DNA of 64,000 bases from Theobroma cacao (Eukaryota; Streptophyta; Magnoliopsida; Malvales; Malvaceae): the NCBI RefSeq assembly GCF_000208745.1, contig NC_030853.1:4685383-4749382 (forward strand), given 5' to 3'. This document shows, piece by piece, positions 46,814 through 57,885 of this stretch (the first letter of the stretch is position 1; each line of letters begins with the position of its first letter). The position numbers and the translations under genes are program-made. The notes beneath the pieces are model-generated. The model was not told the origin of the DNA. It worked only from the letters and a program-made list of their open reading frames with translations, and did no database searches.

Positions 46814-47882
46814 TGTTGGTCCTAATAGAGTGCTAGAGGGGGTGAATAACACTTTTAAAGAAATTTGATGGAAACTTTTAAGGTTGAAGAACTTCTGAAA
46901 GATTTTGAAAAAAAAAAGTTTAAAACTTTTAAAGGTAGAAAAACACCAAGTAAAGAGAAGGTAAAGAAAAGTGGACAAAATTTATTTATAATGGTTTGGT
47001 CTTCTTGGCCTACATTTATTACCTTGATCTCCCAATCAAGGGTTTTCAACCCAACTTCACTAAACTAGTGGAATTGACAACTTCCACCAAGCTTTTACAA
47101 GATGAACTTCTAACCCAAGTTCAAAACCCTTACAAGATTCCCTAAGCTTTCCTAAGCTTAGTCTTCCCTTTAGAGTATCTCTCACACTCTAAGTAAATAA
47201 GAAATAAAGAAAGATGAAGTGCAATTGATCAATTAGCTGAACTAAGATGTACAAAGTTAAGCTCAAACACTTTTCAAAGTATGGGAGAGAAATACTAGTG
47301 TTAAAAGAAGGTTTTACATCTTTTAAGCTCAAAATCACTTTGGATATCTTTTCTCTACCATTTCTGACCATTTGAACCTTTATTTATACCTAGAGGACAA
47401 TTTTTAGTCGTTAGAAACAATTTTATAGTAGAAATAGCTGTTATTTTGTCTTATAGTGACTCTTTTCAAATTGTTGGTAGTGACTTTTTAATCGATTAAA
47501 GGTGAGCATTAATTGGTTAAAGTTTTCCTTTTAAGTAGTCTACTTCACTATGTTAATCAATTAAAAGTGGCTTTAACCGATTAAGAACATTTTATTTTCA
47601 AGCTTCTCCAATCAACAGTCTTCCTTTAATTGGTTAGTCCTTTCTTTAATTGATTAAGGCTTCTCTTCTTTTAACTTTAATCGATTGAAATAAACGTTAA
47701 CCGATTAAAATAACTTCAAATTTGAAATCCTTCATTTGGTGCATTTCAACGGTCAACTTCATTTAAATTTGAATTTTGGCGCTTTTTAGGTACTTCAAGT
47801 TTGACCCTTAATCGATTAACCCTTTTTGTTTAATCGATTATTAACCTTTTGTTTTGTGTCTAGTACCCTCTTAACTAATTAA
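46814..47882 (-). mobile_element. 5' LTR of copia-1, interrupted
   Basis: It is homologous to 22676-24049 and begins (plus strand) TGTTGGTCCTAATAGAG. It includes the TTAACCGATTAA-type array at 47490-47880. It breaks off at 47882, where copia-2 starts. The presumed target duplication of copia-2 is ATTAA (47878-47882), and the missing remainder lies beyond the window. Confidence 0.8.
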
Positions 47883-49085
47883 TGTTGGTCCCAAGTAAAT
47901 GTGCTAGAGGGAGGTGAATAGCACTTTTTGGCTCTTGGCAAGATGAGGAACTAATTTAAAAAGCAATGAAAATAAAAACAGAGTAGACAATGTGTAAGAA
48001 TTTAAAGTGGTTCGGTCCAAGACCTACATCCACTACCTTGATTATTCAACCAACGATTTTCTAAACTAATCGACTATGAACCGGTGAAATTCACAAGCTT
48101 TCACCAAGCTTTTACAATGGCTTTTACCAGGTTTAGCCAAAACCTTTCACAATAGTTTTTACAAGGAACAACTAAAACCCAAAGTGGTTTTTCAAAGGCT
48201 CAACCACAACCTTTCACAATGGTTTTTCACGGGCTCAACCAAAACCCAAAGTGGTTTTTCAAAGGCTCAACCACAACCTACAACAGTGGTTTTTCATGGG
48301 ATCAACCAAGACCCAACAACTAACTTTTCAAGGCTAAGTTAGAACCTATACACTTAATCAAGCAATCCAAGCTTGAATAAATCCCTTAGAGTGACTCACT
48401 CACTCTAAGTATATAAGAAGAAAAGAAATAAGAAAGTAACTATGATCACTGACCTGATCTAAGTGGTAAAAGGTTAAGGGATTATTATAATTACAAAGAT
48501 AGGCGTTGAGTGCAGTGAGTGTTTTTTGGTTTTTCAACTCTTTTTCAGACTTGGAAGCCTTCAATCTTCTCTCTATGTATTTTTTAATCGTTGGAAGACC
48601 CTTTTATACTTGGAGAAACAACTCTGATGGCAGTTTGACAATTAATGGCTGTTGGAAACAGTTGAGAGATGGTTCTAGCTGTTAATCTATCTTCTAGTGC
48701 TCAGGTTCAAATTACAGACAGAGAGCTCTTAGTCGACTAACTTCTTTCTTAGTCAATTAACTTGGTTCTATCATTTGGTCTTAGTTTCTGGTAAATAGCA
48801 TTTAGTCGACTAACTTATTTGTTGGTTGACTAAGTCGGTTCTGTTTCTTCAGCCCGCCATTTCTCCAATTTGAATATTAGCCAACCAATACTCTTCATTA
48901 TTCAACTAAGGGCCTTCCTTTTTGTTGATCAATCATTTTTCCTCATTCATGTGATTTTTGATATACACTTTTAACGGATTGATTTATTATTTGCATACAA
49001 TTTTTGTCCTGCACACTTAAGTAGAGATATTAGACACAAATGGATGGGAATGTTTTATTATCATCAAAAACTAATGGAGCCATTA
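47883..49085 (-). mobile_element. 3' LTR of copia-2 (SIRE/Maximus-like)
   Basis: Its plus-strand start TGTTGGTCCCAAGTAAATG is repeated almost unchanged at 62228. It includes repeated GGCTCAACCA(C/A)AAC segments (48130-48320) and TTAGTCGACTAA-type palindromes (48725-48900). The right end at 49085 is set by the polypyrimidine tract ATCTACCTTTTTTTG. The terminal CA looks mutated to TA. Close similarity to the partial 5' LTR suggests copia-2 is younger than copia-1. Confidence 0.75.
48725..48905. repeat. TTAGTCGACTAA-type motif array
   Basis: About six variants in 180 bp, for example TTAGTCGACTAAC. The position within the LTR equals that of the TTAACCGATTAA array in copia-1. Confidence 0.7.
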
Positions 49086-49816
49086 ATCTACCTTTTTTTG
49101 ATGATGACAAAGAATTCCTTAATTAACAGCACAATGTCTTTTTATTCTTTTTAGTTCATTAGAAAATGGAGGATTGCTCCCCCTAAGTGTGTGCTCCCCC
49201 TTAGTGTGTGCTTATTTTACTTATTCATTCTAGTAAACTTTATTCATGTCACATAGAAAATGACACTATACATTCAGAGTATATATATGCAGAAATATAA
49301 AGTGATTTACAGCAGGTGAATGTTGACAGATTATCATCAATATTTCAGCAGTGTCTGTTAACAATATATTGTTACCAGATTTTGTCTATGCCATTCAACA
49401 TTCAACATATATAATATACTTAGCATCCATATGTATTCACAAACACATTCCATTCAAAATGTCATAATAAAAATCAGTCATCAGCATAATATCCCAATAT
49501 CAGTACAGCACCAAAATTTTAACAATAGTAGTCAAAATACCATACATAGTAAGACATAATCAGATATTCAATTATCAACAACCAAATAACATAAACATAT
49601 TAGCATCCCATTTTACACACAAAAACATAAACAACAAGGTTAAATTCAAGTGTTCAATTGTCAACAAGACAAAAAATAGTAGAAAGCCAAAAAATAACAA
49701 TTAATGTTTTGAAACTGCTCCTAGATAGTTTCTATTTCCTATCTCCCCTAATCTTTCCATAATTTCTCCCCTAAGGTCCCTGCCATACTTCTCCCCCTTT
49801 TTATCATCATCAACTC
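49086..49816 (-). mobile_element. Copia-2 3' non-coding region
   Basis: Spacer between the accessory ORF and the 3' LTR. It begins with the purine tract (minus strand) and has a tandem 17-bp duplication of a second such tract (GCTCCCCCT(A/T)AGTGTGT, 49176-49209). The rest is AT-rich with ATCA and CATA words and no ORF of note. Confidence 0.6.
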
Positions 49817-51714
49817 CTAATCGTCTTTCGAGGAGGATGAGGAAGAGGACTTATCAGTACCATATTGCACATTTAGGGGTTGAAGAGATGATACTGGTTG
49901 AGGAGAGGGTTGAGGTGGTGATTTTTGAGGAGAGGGTTCAGGTGAGGATTTGTCAAAGACTTTTAAGGGTTCTTGAGGAGAAGAGATAGTTGCTGGTTTA
50001 GCCTTTTCAGCAATTCTGGAGGACTTTCTTCTTTTAAGGAATTTGGTCTTGGTTGCCATTCTCTTGATGCCCTTACTAGGTGGTTTTGATTTGGCCTGTG
50101 GAGTTGCAGTTGCTTTTCTTTCCCAGTCTGTTTCTTTATTGTGTGTGTTAGTGCAGATGTGTCTTGTTGTGTTTTTGCTTGAGCTGTTTCTTTCTCAGCT
50201 TGCTCCTCATGAACCATTTGATGAAAAAGACCCATGATTGAAACCTCTTCCGAATGTGGAGGAGATGGTTGAGGTTCTAGTTGTGGATCTTGAATAGGTG
50301 GAAAGGTGCCATCAAGAGATCCAAGAACTTCAGTTCCCTTATCTGATCCATTTTCCTTTTCAAGCTCAACTTCAGGGTCAATCATTGGTTCAACATCTTT
50401 ATCCTGAGGAGCAGGGCATCCAGAACTCTTAACTAGGAAGGCAGGGCCTTCAATAGCTTCCCCTACTGGTGCTGGGCTTGGAGTTGCTGAAGTGTCCTCA
50501 GCTATAGGCTCAGCAGTAGATTTCCTTTTTTTCTTTATCATATTTTCAATCTCTGCAAGTCTTTCTTCCATTTTCACAATTTTTACAAATTGCTCTGTAA
50601 GCTTCCCATCTATTGTCATCAACAAATTGAAAATCATTTCACTGGAAAATGGTGAGGGTGCTGGCTCTGACTATGCTGGTATTGCAAAGACATTGGGTGA
50701 TTTAACAAAAATTTCTCCATCTAACTTGTAGCCTATTTTTGGCAGACTACCTAAGTAGATAGCCTGGTTTCTACTCTTTACCAGGTCCATTTCATATCTT
50801 TAAGTCCAAATTCCTTTCTTCTGCACTAGAGAAGTGATGACATTCCCATATGGCAGATTTATCTTGTCTGCAGTATAGGCTTTTCTCATCCTTTCAATCA
50901 TAAATCTTCCTAGGTTCAGTGGACTGCCATTGAAGGCATGTTCCATTAGCCAAAGATCCTGAAGACTGATATAGCTAAAACTTCCCCCTCTTCCATGAAC
51001 ATCAACAGTAATGAAATAATGCAATATTCTGATTTGTGGACTAGTGATCAAACCAGCATTACTCTTAAAAAAATATTTCTCTTTCTTTCTTGTAATCACT
51101 TCCCACAGGGATGAGGGATCAGAGTTTTTTGGAAATTCAAACTCACCCTCTTCACTTTCAATTTTAAGAATACTACCCAAATTAGTAGTAATCACAGTAA
51201 ATTCTTTCCCATTTAAAAATACATTCAAGCCATCCTCAAGATAATCATTCGGCTCCTCTAATTCATCCTTCTCAAATGCTATACTAGAATAAAATTCTTT
51301 AACCAAACTGGCACTATAAGCTCGATTCTTAAAAATACTAGAATATTTCAGTTTCATCTCCTCAAAATAATTTGATAAAACTGCTTTAAATTCAGGCACT
51401 TCATTAAAACTGTTCCAGTCTATAAACTTCCCACAAGTGGTTGGTGCATTTTCAGTTTTTTAGAACCTATCCTTATGGATTTTGTTTCTAAATTTGGAGG
51501 ACGGAGATTTACCTTTTTTTGATGATTTTCCCTTTTCTTTCTTCTTCTCTATTTTCTGCTTCTTTTCCTTCTACTATTTCCCAGATTTTTCACTCATTGA
51601 AGTAGACCCAATTTTTTGTTTTTTTTTCTATATTTCTGCTTCCGTGCCTTTTTCCAGTGGCCGTTTACCTATCTTCTTCTCAATAATCTCTTTGCTCTGA
51701 GAGGTTTTTGCCAT
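49817..51714 (-). pseudogene. Copia-2 post-pol accessory ORF
   Basis: This minus-strand frame starts MAKTSQSKEIIEKK at 51714. A Lys-rich segment with stops follows, then IDWNSFNEVPEFK and a long open part (51399-50800) with SLVKEFYSSIAF, LNGKEFTVITTNLGSIL and NLPYGNVITSL. That order is characteristic of the domain I know as 'putative plant transposon protein' (Transposase_32). The same frame continues past two stops into a Pro/Glu-rich tail, and after a frame change near 50000 ends with RRKSSRIAEKAKPA and a Ser-run. SIRE-type copia elements often carry an extra ORF after pol, sometimes called envelope-like; no membrane segment is evident here. The domain name is from memory. Confidence 0.65.
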
Positions 51715-52115
51715 TTCTGATTTGAGAAATTTTTGACTGAAGGTTTTAAGATTTTGAGTGGTGAGGGTTTCGTTTTTGTGTGAGTCAGTTTCAGAGGAGA
51801 AAATGTAGAGGAAATGGGTTAATAGGCAGTTTAATCTCTCCAAAAACTGTCTGACTTCCCTTTAAATGTTGTCAGTTTTTCTACTGTTCAAAATTTGAAA
51901 AATTCCTTCTAAACTTCATTATTTTCCTAAGCGGTTTTTCTTCTTTCTTTATTACCCGGTAAACACATTCTTTTCATTATTTTATTCCTTCTTCATTTAA
52001 CTGACTGAGTCTTATTATTTAAGATGACAGAACACTCTTAGTTGACTAAGATTCTCTTTAGTCTACTAAGTGCCTTCTGTTTTATGTGTATGAGTCAAAA
52101 ATTTACCTATAACTC
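51715..52115 (-). mobile_element. Copia-2 spacer between RNase H and accessory ORF
   Basis: A 400-bp stretch without recognisable coding content; one TTAGTTGACTAAG-like motif occurs near 52038. Confidence 0.5.
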
Positions 52116-52606
52116 CTACATATTAATCATCCTTAAATTCCTTCTAATCTCACAAAATCTATCTTCATTTAAAGGTTTGGTAAAAATGTAAGCTAATTGA
52201 TGCAAAGTATTCACAAACTCAATTTTAATATCACCCTTCACTACATGGTCTCTAACAAAATGGTACCTAATCTCAATATGCTTAGTCCTAGAATGCTGCA
52301 TAGGATTTTTTGAAATGTTGATTGCACTTGTATTATCACAATATATCGGTATGTTATTCATTGACATTCCATAATCTTTTAGTTGTTGTTTAATCCATAA
52401 GATTTGAGCACAACAGCTGCCGAGAGGCACATATTCTGCTTCAGCTGTAGACAGAGCTACTGAATTTTGCTTATTGCTTGACCATGACACAAGCGTATTA
52501 CCTAGAAACTGGGAGGTTCCACTAGTACTCTTTCTATCTGTTTTGCTACCAGCAAAATCAGCATCTGAATATCCGACTAAGCTAAAAGATGATTCTCTAG
52601 GGTACC
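52116..52606 (-). pseudogene. Copia-2 RNase H end of pol
   Basis: Motifs in order: YSDADFAGSKTDRKSTSG, VALSTAEAEYV, IYCDNTSAI, RTKHIEIRYHFVRDHV and FTKPL, all typical of Ty1/copia RNase H, in one nearly open frame ending at 52116. It continues the pol at 57886 once the solo LTR insertion is removed; the ATATG duplication marks the join. RNase H degrades the RNA strand during reverse transcription. It is part of a pseudogene because upstream pol is broken. Confidence 0.9.
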
Positions 52607-53884
52607 ATATGTGTCACAGCCCAAATCTCGAGCCATGACTAGCACATGGGCTCAATGGGCATAGCCCACTAGGCCCAAGCAAGCCTCTGTATGAGATCCT
52701 GCTCCTCATTCCATCCATCTTTAAAACCATGTGTTGTAATTCTCAATCATGAATATTTCAGTAATATTTTATAGCAATCGAATATTCATATTTGTATTAT
52801 CTCAAAGTACTATCATTCATTGCCGTCTCATAAGGGCATCATCATCATCAATCCAACATATACATACTTCATTTATAACATGAATCCTAGTAGTTTACAT
52901 TACAGTACTTGTACACAGACAAAGACTCTCAACCATCAGCGGAGTGACTTTAAGTAAAGGTACTGCTACTGAGATGCCATAATACCTACCAAGAAGATGA
53001 GCGTATGTGGACACCCAATCTAGGTCCCAATTGCCTCTGAATCTGAAAACATGAAGTTTAAAAACATGAGTATAAAACTCAGTGAGTGAACATAAGAAGG
53101 GAAGAAGCAATCGATAAGGAGAACTTGGAAATCATGATGCACTTGTTTAAAAAACAATGCAATTAATTTAATTTCTTACTGAAAACCCCTCATTTCAAAC
53201 TTTGATTAATAAATTTATAGTGTTGCAAAAACTCATGATCAATCCATGAAGTTAAATGGGTGAAAAATATGTCAAAATCAAGCAAGGTAGCAAGCATGAC
53301 AGCAAGTTTCTCGCTGCAGCAAGAAACAGTCTTAGTTTGCATATGTTTTAGTTTTTCAAGCATATCTCCCACTACTGAAGTCCAATTGATATGATTGTTG
53401 GACCATTAGAAATCTAAGATGCTGGGGCACAACTTTTATGTTTATCACTTTGCCCAGTTCTGACTGGAAGGTGGTCAAAATATTTGTCAAAGTGAGAGCA
53501 CTGCACCAAAATTTTGGAACCATACTAGAGTTTCTCACTGCAGCGAGAATCCATTTTCGCTGCAGCAAAATTCCTCACTGCAACGAGAATTCTTTTTCGC
53601 TACAACGAGAAACAAGGCTAGTTTGTGCTCCCACCACCCGAGAGTTTCTCACTGCAACGAGAATGCATTCTCACTGTAGCGAGATTCAGGGTAGATGACA
53701 ATTAAGGGATTTTCACATGCCACAAAATCCATTCCTACCATATTGCACATCAAAGTGAACACATTGAGAATAATCAAGTTTCTCATTATTCATTTCAATC
53801 ACATATTATAATCATAAGCTTTCTATCACATATACATATATAAACATATATAAACACGTACACCACCCCACTTCATTCATCGTC

Positions 53885-54005
53885 GTGTGCACTCCCTACT
53901 CGCACATAGTCAAGTCATCATCGACTTATGCGCACTCCCTACTCGCACATAGTCGGGTCATCATCAGCTCATGTGCACTCCCACATTGCACATAGTTGGG
54001 TCATC
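53885..54005 (-). repeat. Tandem hairpin units in the solo LTR
   Basis: Three units of the GCACTCCC...GCACATAG type, the reverse of those in LTRs A and B. Confidence 0.75.
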
Positions 54006-54264
54006 ATTATCACACAAAGGAGCATCCAAAGCATAATACAGATATCAATATAATGTGATAACGCATGAACTATTCATATTGAACATTTCACAAGATAGAA
54101 ACATTTCATCAAGGGCTTGTTCCCCAAGTATATTTTTGAAGCAAAAACAAATGAAACTTTCAAATGATTTTATTTAAACATGTGGACACTCCCCAAAACA
54201 TTTTTTTTAAATGCAAATTCACTCACCGGTATTTGTTGAATCTTTACTCGACTCCAACTTCGAC

Positions 54265-55519
54265 TGTCACAACCCAAATTTTTGGGCCATGACCGGCGCA
54301 AGGGCCCAATAAACGTAGTCTATTAAGCCCAAGCAAGCCTATCGATTTATCCTACTCATCATTCCATCATAAACTGCTAAGTCATTTTTTCAAAACTTAA
54401 AATCAAAATAGTAATAGACATTGCCATCTCGTATTGGAATTTCTCATTTATTATATACATACATTGTCTACAACATGTATTCCAATAATGTACATTAGGT
54501 TCACCTATACATCTCAAAAAGAAGACTTGACTTCCAGCGGAGGGACTCGGATGAATGTATAGCTACTGAATGCCGAGACACCTACCAAAAGATGGACATA
54601 GGTCTACAAGGATACCTCGTCCTAGTTACCGGCTTCCTCGTGATTTGAAAACATAAATTTGAAATGGTGAGTATAAACCCAGTGAGTGAACAAGGAAGGG
54701 AACAAGCAACAACAAAGGAAAATTTAAAATCATGATACACTAGTTTCAAAACAATGCAATTTGGTTCATTCTTAATAAAACCCCTTATCGAGCCCTTAAG
54801 TGATTAATCATTTGAAAATCATGAACCCATACATAGCGAATCATTTGGAGAATGAAAGCTTCAATATTGCACAAGCAAGTCAAATACAACAACGAATCTT
54901 TGCTGCAGCGGAAAGGCATTCTCGCTGCAGCTACGCTGCAGGGAGACTGAATTTTAGTTGCAACGACATTAGAATTTAGTTATTAACCGAACGAGGGTTT
55001 CTCACTAAACCTCCTCATTTTAAACTTAACTCTTTTAATCCTTAATTTTGGAAGTCCATGCTCCCATATGGTAGCAAATAAGTGAAAGATAGGGTAGCAA
55101 TTGAACAAGATAAGAGACCAAAACAGAAAAGCTTTTCGCTGCAGCGAGACTACCCAGAAATAGAATGTTTCTCGCTGCAGCGATATTGCAACCTAGAAAA
55201 CAGAAAGTTTCTCGCTGTAGCGAGAACGCATTTCGCTGCAGCGAGAAGCTACAGTTTCATTCTCGCTGCAGCGAAAATGCATCCTCGCTGCAGTGAGTTT
55301 TCGGCCAGTGTACCCCTCCAAATCGGAGAGTTTCTCGCTGCAGCGAAATACAGGGCATCAATGCAAAATTTACCTTTCTCCCAAAAGAAAAACCACCCTA
55401 CCAAAAGGTCCAAACCAACATGAAAACACATAACAATTTCTCAAGGTTTAATATGTCAAGTTTCACATGCATTACAGCCATAACCCATTATCCATCAATT
55501 TTCTATAACACACATATTT

Positions 55520-55552
<33 letters not shown>

Positions 55553-56880
55553 CATATATACCCATCATCATCATCACCAACTCATGCGCACTCCCTACTT
55601 GCACATAACCGGATCATCACCGAGTTATGTGCACTCCCTACTCGCACATAGCCGAGTCAATATAATTACACAACATTATACTCAAGCACATATGTATATC
55701 AACATAATGCAGCCACATAGAAATCCATAATAATCACATTTCATAACATAAACCTTTTCTCAAAAACTTGTTCCCCAGGCATTCATTTTCATGAAAAATT
55801 GTATAAAATCATTCAAACACTTTGTCAAATCCATCATATTCCCAAAATCGATTTTGAAGGTAGTCCACTCACCAATTAATTGTAGAACTTTTAATTGACT
55901 CAAATTCCCCTAATGATCCAATTGGAATGATGGTGCTTCCTTAAAAACCTAGGATCACATTAACATAAACAATAGATTAATTTACACACTATGAACTCTA
56001 AAAGCTATCTCTTAGCTAGTTTTCAATTGCCACTTTAAATAGCTATCTATGTTCACTATCTTAATCACTAAAAAGTAATGAACATACTAAACAATAAAAC
56101 AGCTCATAAATCACAATTACTAGCCATTTTCTGCAGCTAAAATCAAACTTGGTGCATCACTCACCCTAGGGTTCCTTTGTAGTTGGATTCTCTTCCAATA
56201 GCTTCCAAATCAATGGAGTGATTCTCTCTTTCTCTCTCTAGAATGCCCAGCTAGTGAGAGAAAGTATGAAAACAAGATATTTCAAGGTTTTTGAAGTGAG
56301 AAGATGAAATAGCACAAGGGTTTATGGAAGGGTGCACCAAAAGCATGAAAATTGGAGCTAGAGAGAGAAAGTTGTGGAAGTTTGAAAATCAAGCTTCCAT
56401 GGAGTTTGAAGAAACGTGAGAGAGGAGAAGGGAAGAAGAAGACCAGCTGCTGGAAAATTCAAGAAGCTGCTGGAAATTCAAGGTATTTATAGGCAATCTT
56501 ATCTTTTCCTTTAAAATTACGAAAATGCCCCTCCACCAATTAACTTACTCTCCTCCAATCTTTTATGCAATCTTTTTGCTCTTTTAACACTGGGACAATA
56601 TCCATAATGGTCTAAACATGCTTGGGTTCATAAAAACTTAAAATTTTAACCCGAGGTGAAAAATGACCATTTTGCCCCTATTATGAAAATTGTTGAAACT
56701 TCTAGTTTTCTTCGTGTTTTCATCAGCACACAGCATTTATACTGTCTTATGCCTATTTAGGCCTTAAAATATCATAAAACTTTCTGCTGGAAGCTTATCA
56801 GAGAAAATGATGAAACTACCCCTAGCCCATATTATTACATCTATACTTAGTTACAAGCCTATAGAAGTTGGGGTATCACA
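54265..56880 (-). mobile_element. Solo LTR, family B, nested inside another solo LTR (2616 bp)
   Basis: It starts TGTCACAACCC and ends GGGGTATCACA, with the 5-bp target duplication TCGAC (54260-54264 and 56881-56885). It is the inverted, close relative of 42800-45494, including the palindrome array (54895-55350), hairpin units (55575-55665) and leader-like block. It also has an AC microsatellite (55520-55544). No internal region remains. Confidence 0.92.
54895..55350. repeat. CTCGCTGCAGCGAG-type palindrome array in nested LTR B
   Basis: Roughly ten variants, several of them perfect CTCGCTGCAGCGA cores, in the same order as in 44357-44870 read backwards. Confidence 0.85.
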
Positions 56881-57885
56881 TCGACTATAGCTCCAAATGA
56901 AGATGTGAGGTCTGGTTGGAACCTATCACACACTAACATCACAACCAACCCAATTTGCATAAATACAGTTCTAAAAGCTATTTCTTAAATCAAGTTCTAC
57001 TAGTCATCCCTAACTAGCTTCCAACTACTATTAAATGGCTATCTTTTCTCTCTACCCTAGTAGCTCTAGAAATAAATAAACAAAACTCAATAATAAAACA
57101 ACTCACAACTCCAATTACTAAGCCATTATCAACAACCTAAAATCAATCCTTATTCATTACTCACCTTTGTGGATTTATAGTTGAATTCCTTCTCAAAGAA
57201 TACTCAAGCTATCATGGAAAGTCTCTCCCTCTGTCTTTAAAATGTCTAGCTAGTGAGAGAAAGTGTTGAGAAAAGACTTTTGAGGGTTTTAAGGTGGGAG
57301 AGTGAAAAAGCACAAAAGGTTCTATGAAAAAATGCTCAAAAGCATGAAAATTGAAGCTAGAGAGAGAAAGTTATAGAAGCTTTAAGGGAGGCTTCCATGG
57401 AAGATGAAGAAACGTGAGATGGGAGGAAAAAGAACAAGAAGCTGCTGGAAAAATGAGGAAGCTGCTAGAGAAATGAGATATTTATAGCCTAAGCTTATCC
57501 AAACTTCATTTAAATTACGAAAATGCCCTTAACAAGTTGGCTTTGTCTCCCTCCAATCTTTTATGCAATCTTTTTACTCTTTTGACACTGAGATAAAGTC
57601 CATAATAGTTTAGAAATACTCGAGTTCAAGAGAAATTAAAAATTTTGACCCGAGATGAAAAATGACCATTTTGCCCTTACCTTGGAAATCATCATTATTT
57701 CTATTGCCTTCGTCATTTTATCCTTATTTTCATCATTCATTTATGTCTTAGGCCTACTTAGGCCTTAATAATATTAGAAAGCCCACTTTTAAGAGCTCGC
57801 CAAGAAAATGACTAAACTACCTCTGCTCCGCATCATAGGGTCTACCTCCATTACATGTCTGTGAAGGTCGAGGTTTCACAATATG

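Larger units (their letters stand above)
52612..57880 (-). mobile_element. Solo LTR related to family A, itself interrupted
   Basis: The outer ends are TGTCACAGCCC (52612) and GAGGTTTCACA (57880), with the 5-bp target duplication ATATG (52607-52611 and 57881-57885). Without the inner insertion it is about 2.65 kb, like LTR A. It lacks the extra 23 bases that precede TGTGAAACCTCG in LTR A. It carries palindrome copies (53305-53690) and hairpin units (53885-54005). It splits copia-2 pol before RNase H. Confidence 0.9.

Noticed and set aside
50043..50237. Plus-strand open frames opposite the accessory ORF
   Set aside because: They are shadows of the minus-strand coding sequence.
49817..51714. 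Viral envelope glycoprotein
   Set aside because: No signal peptide or membrane segment is seen and the motifs fit a plant transposon-associated domain.
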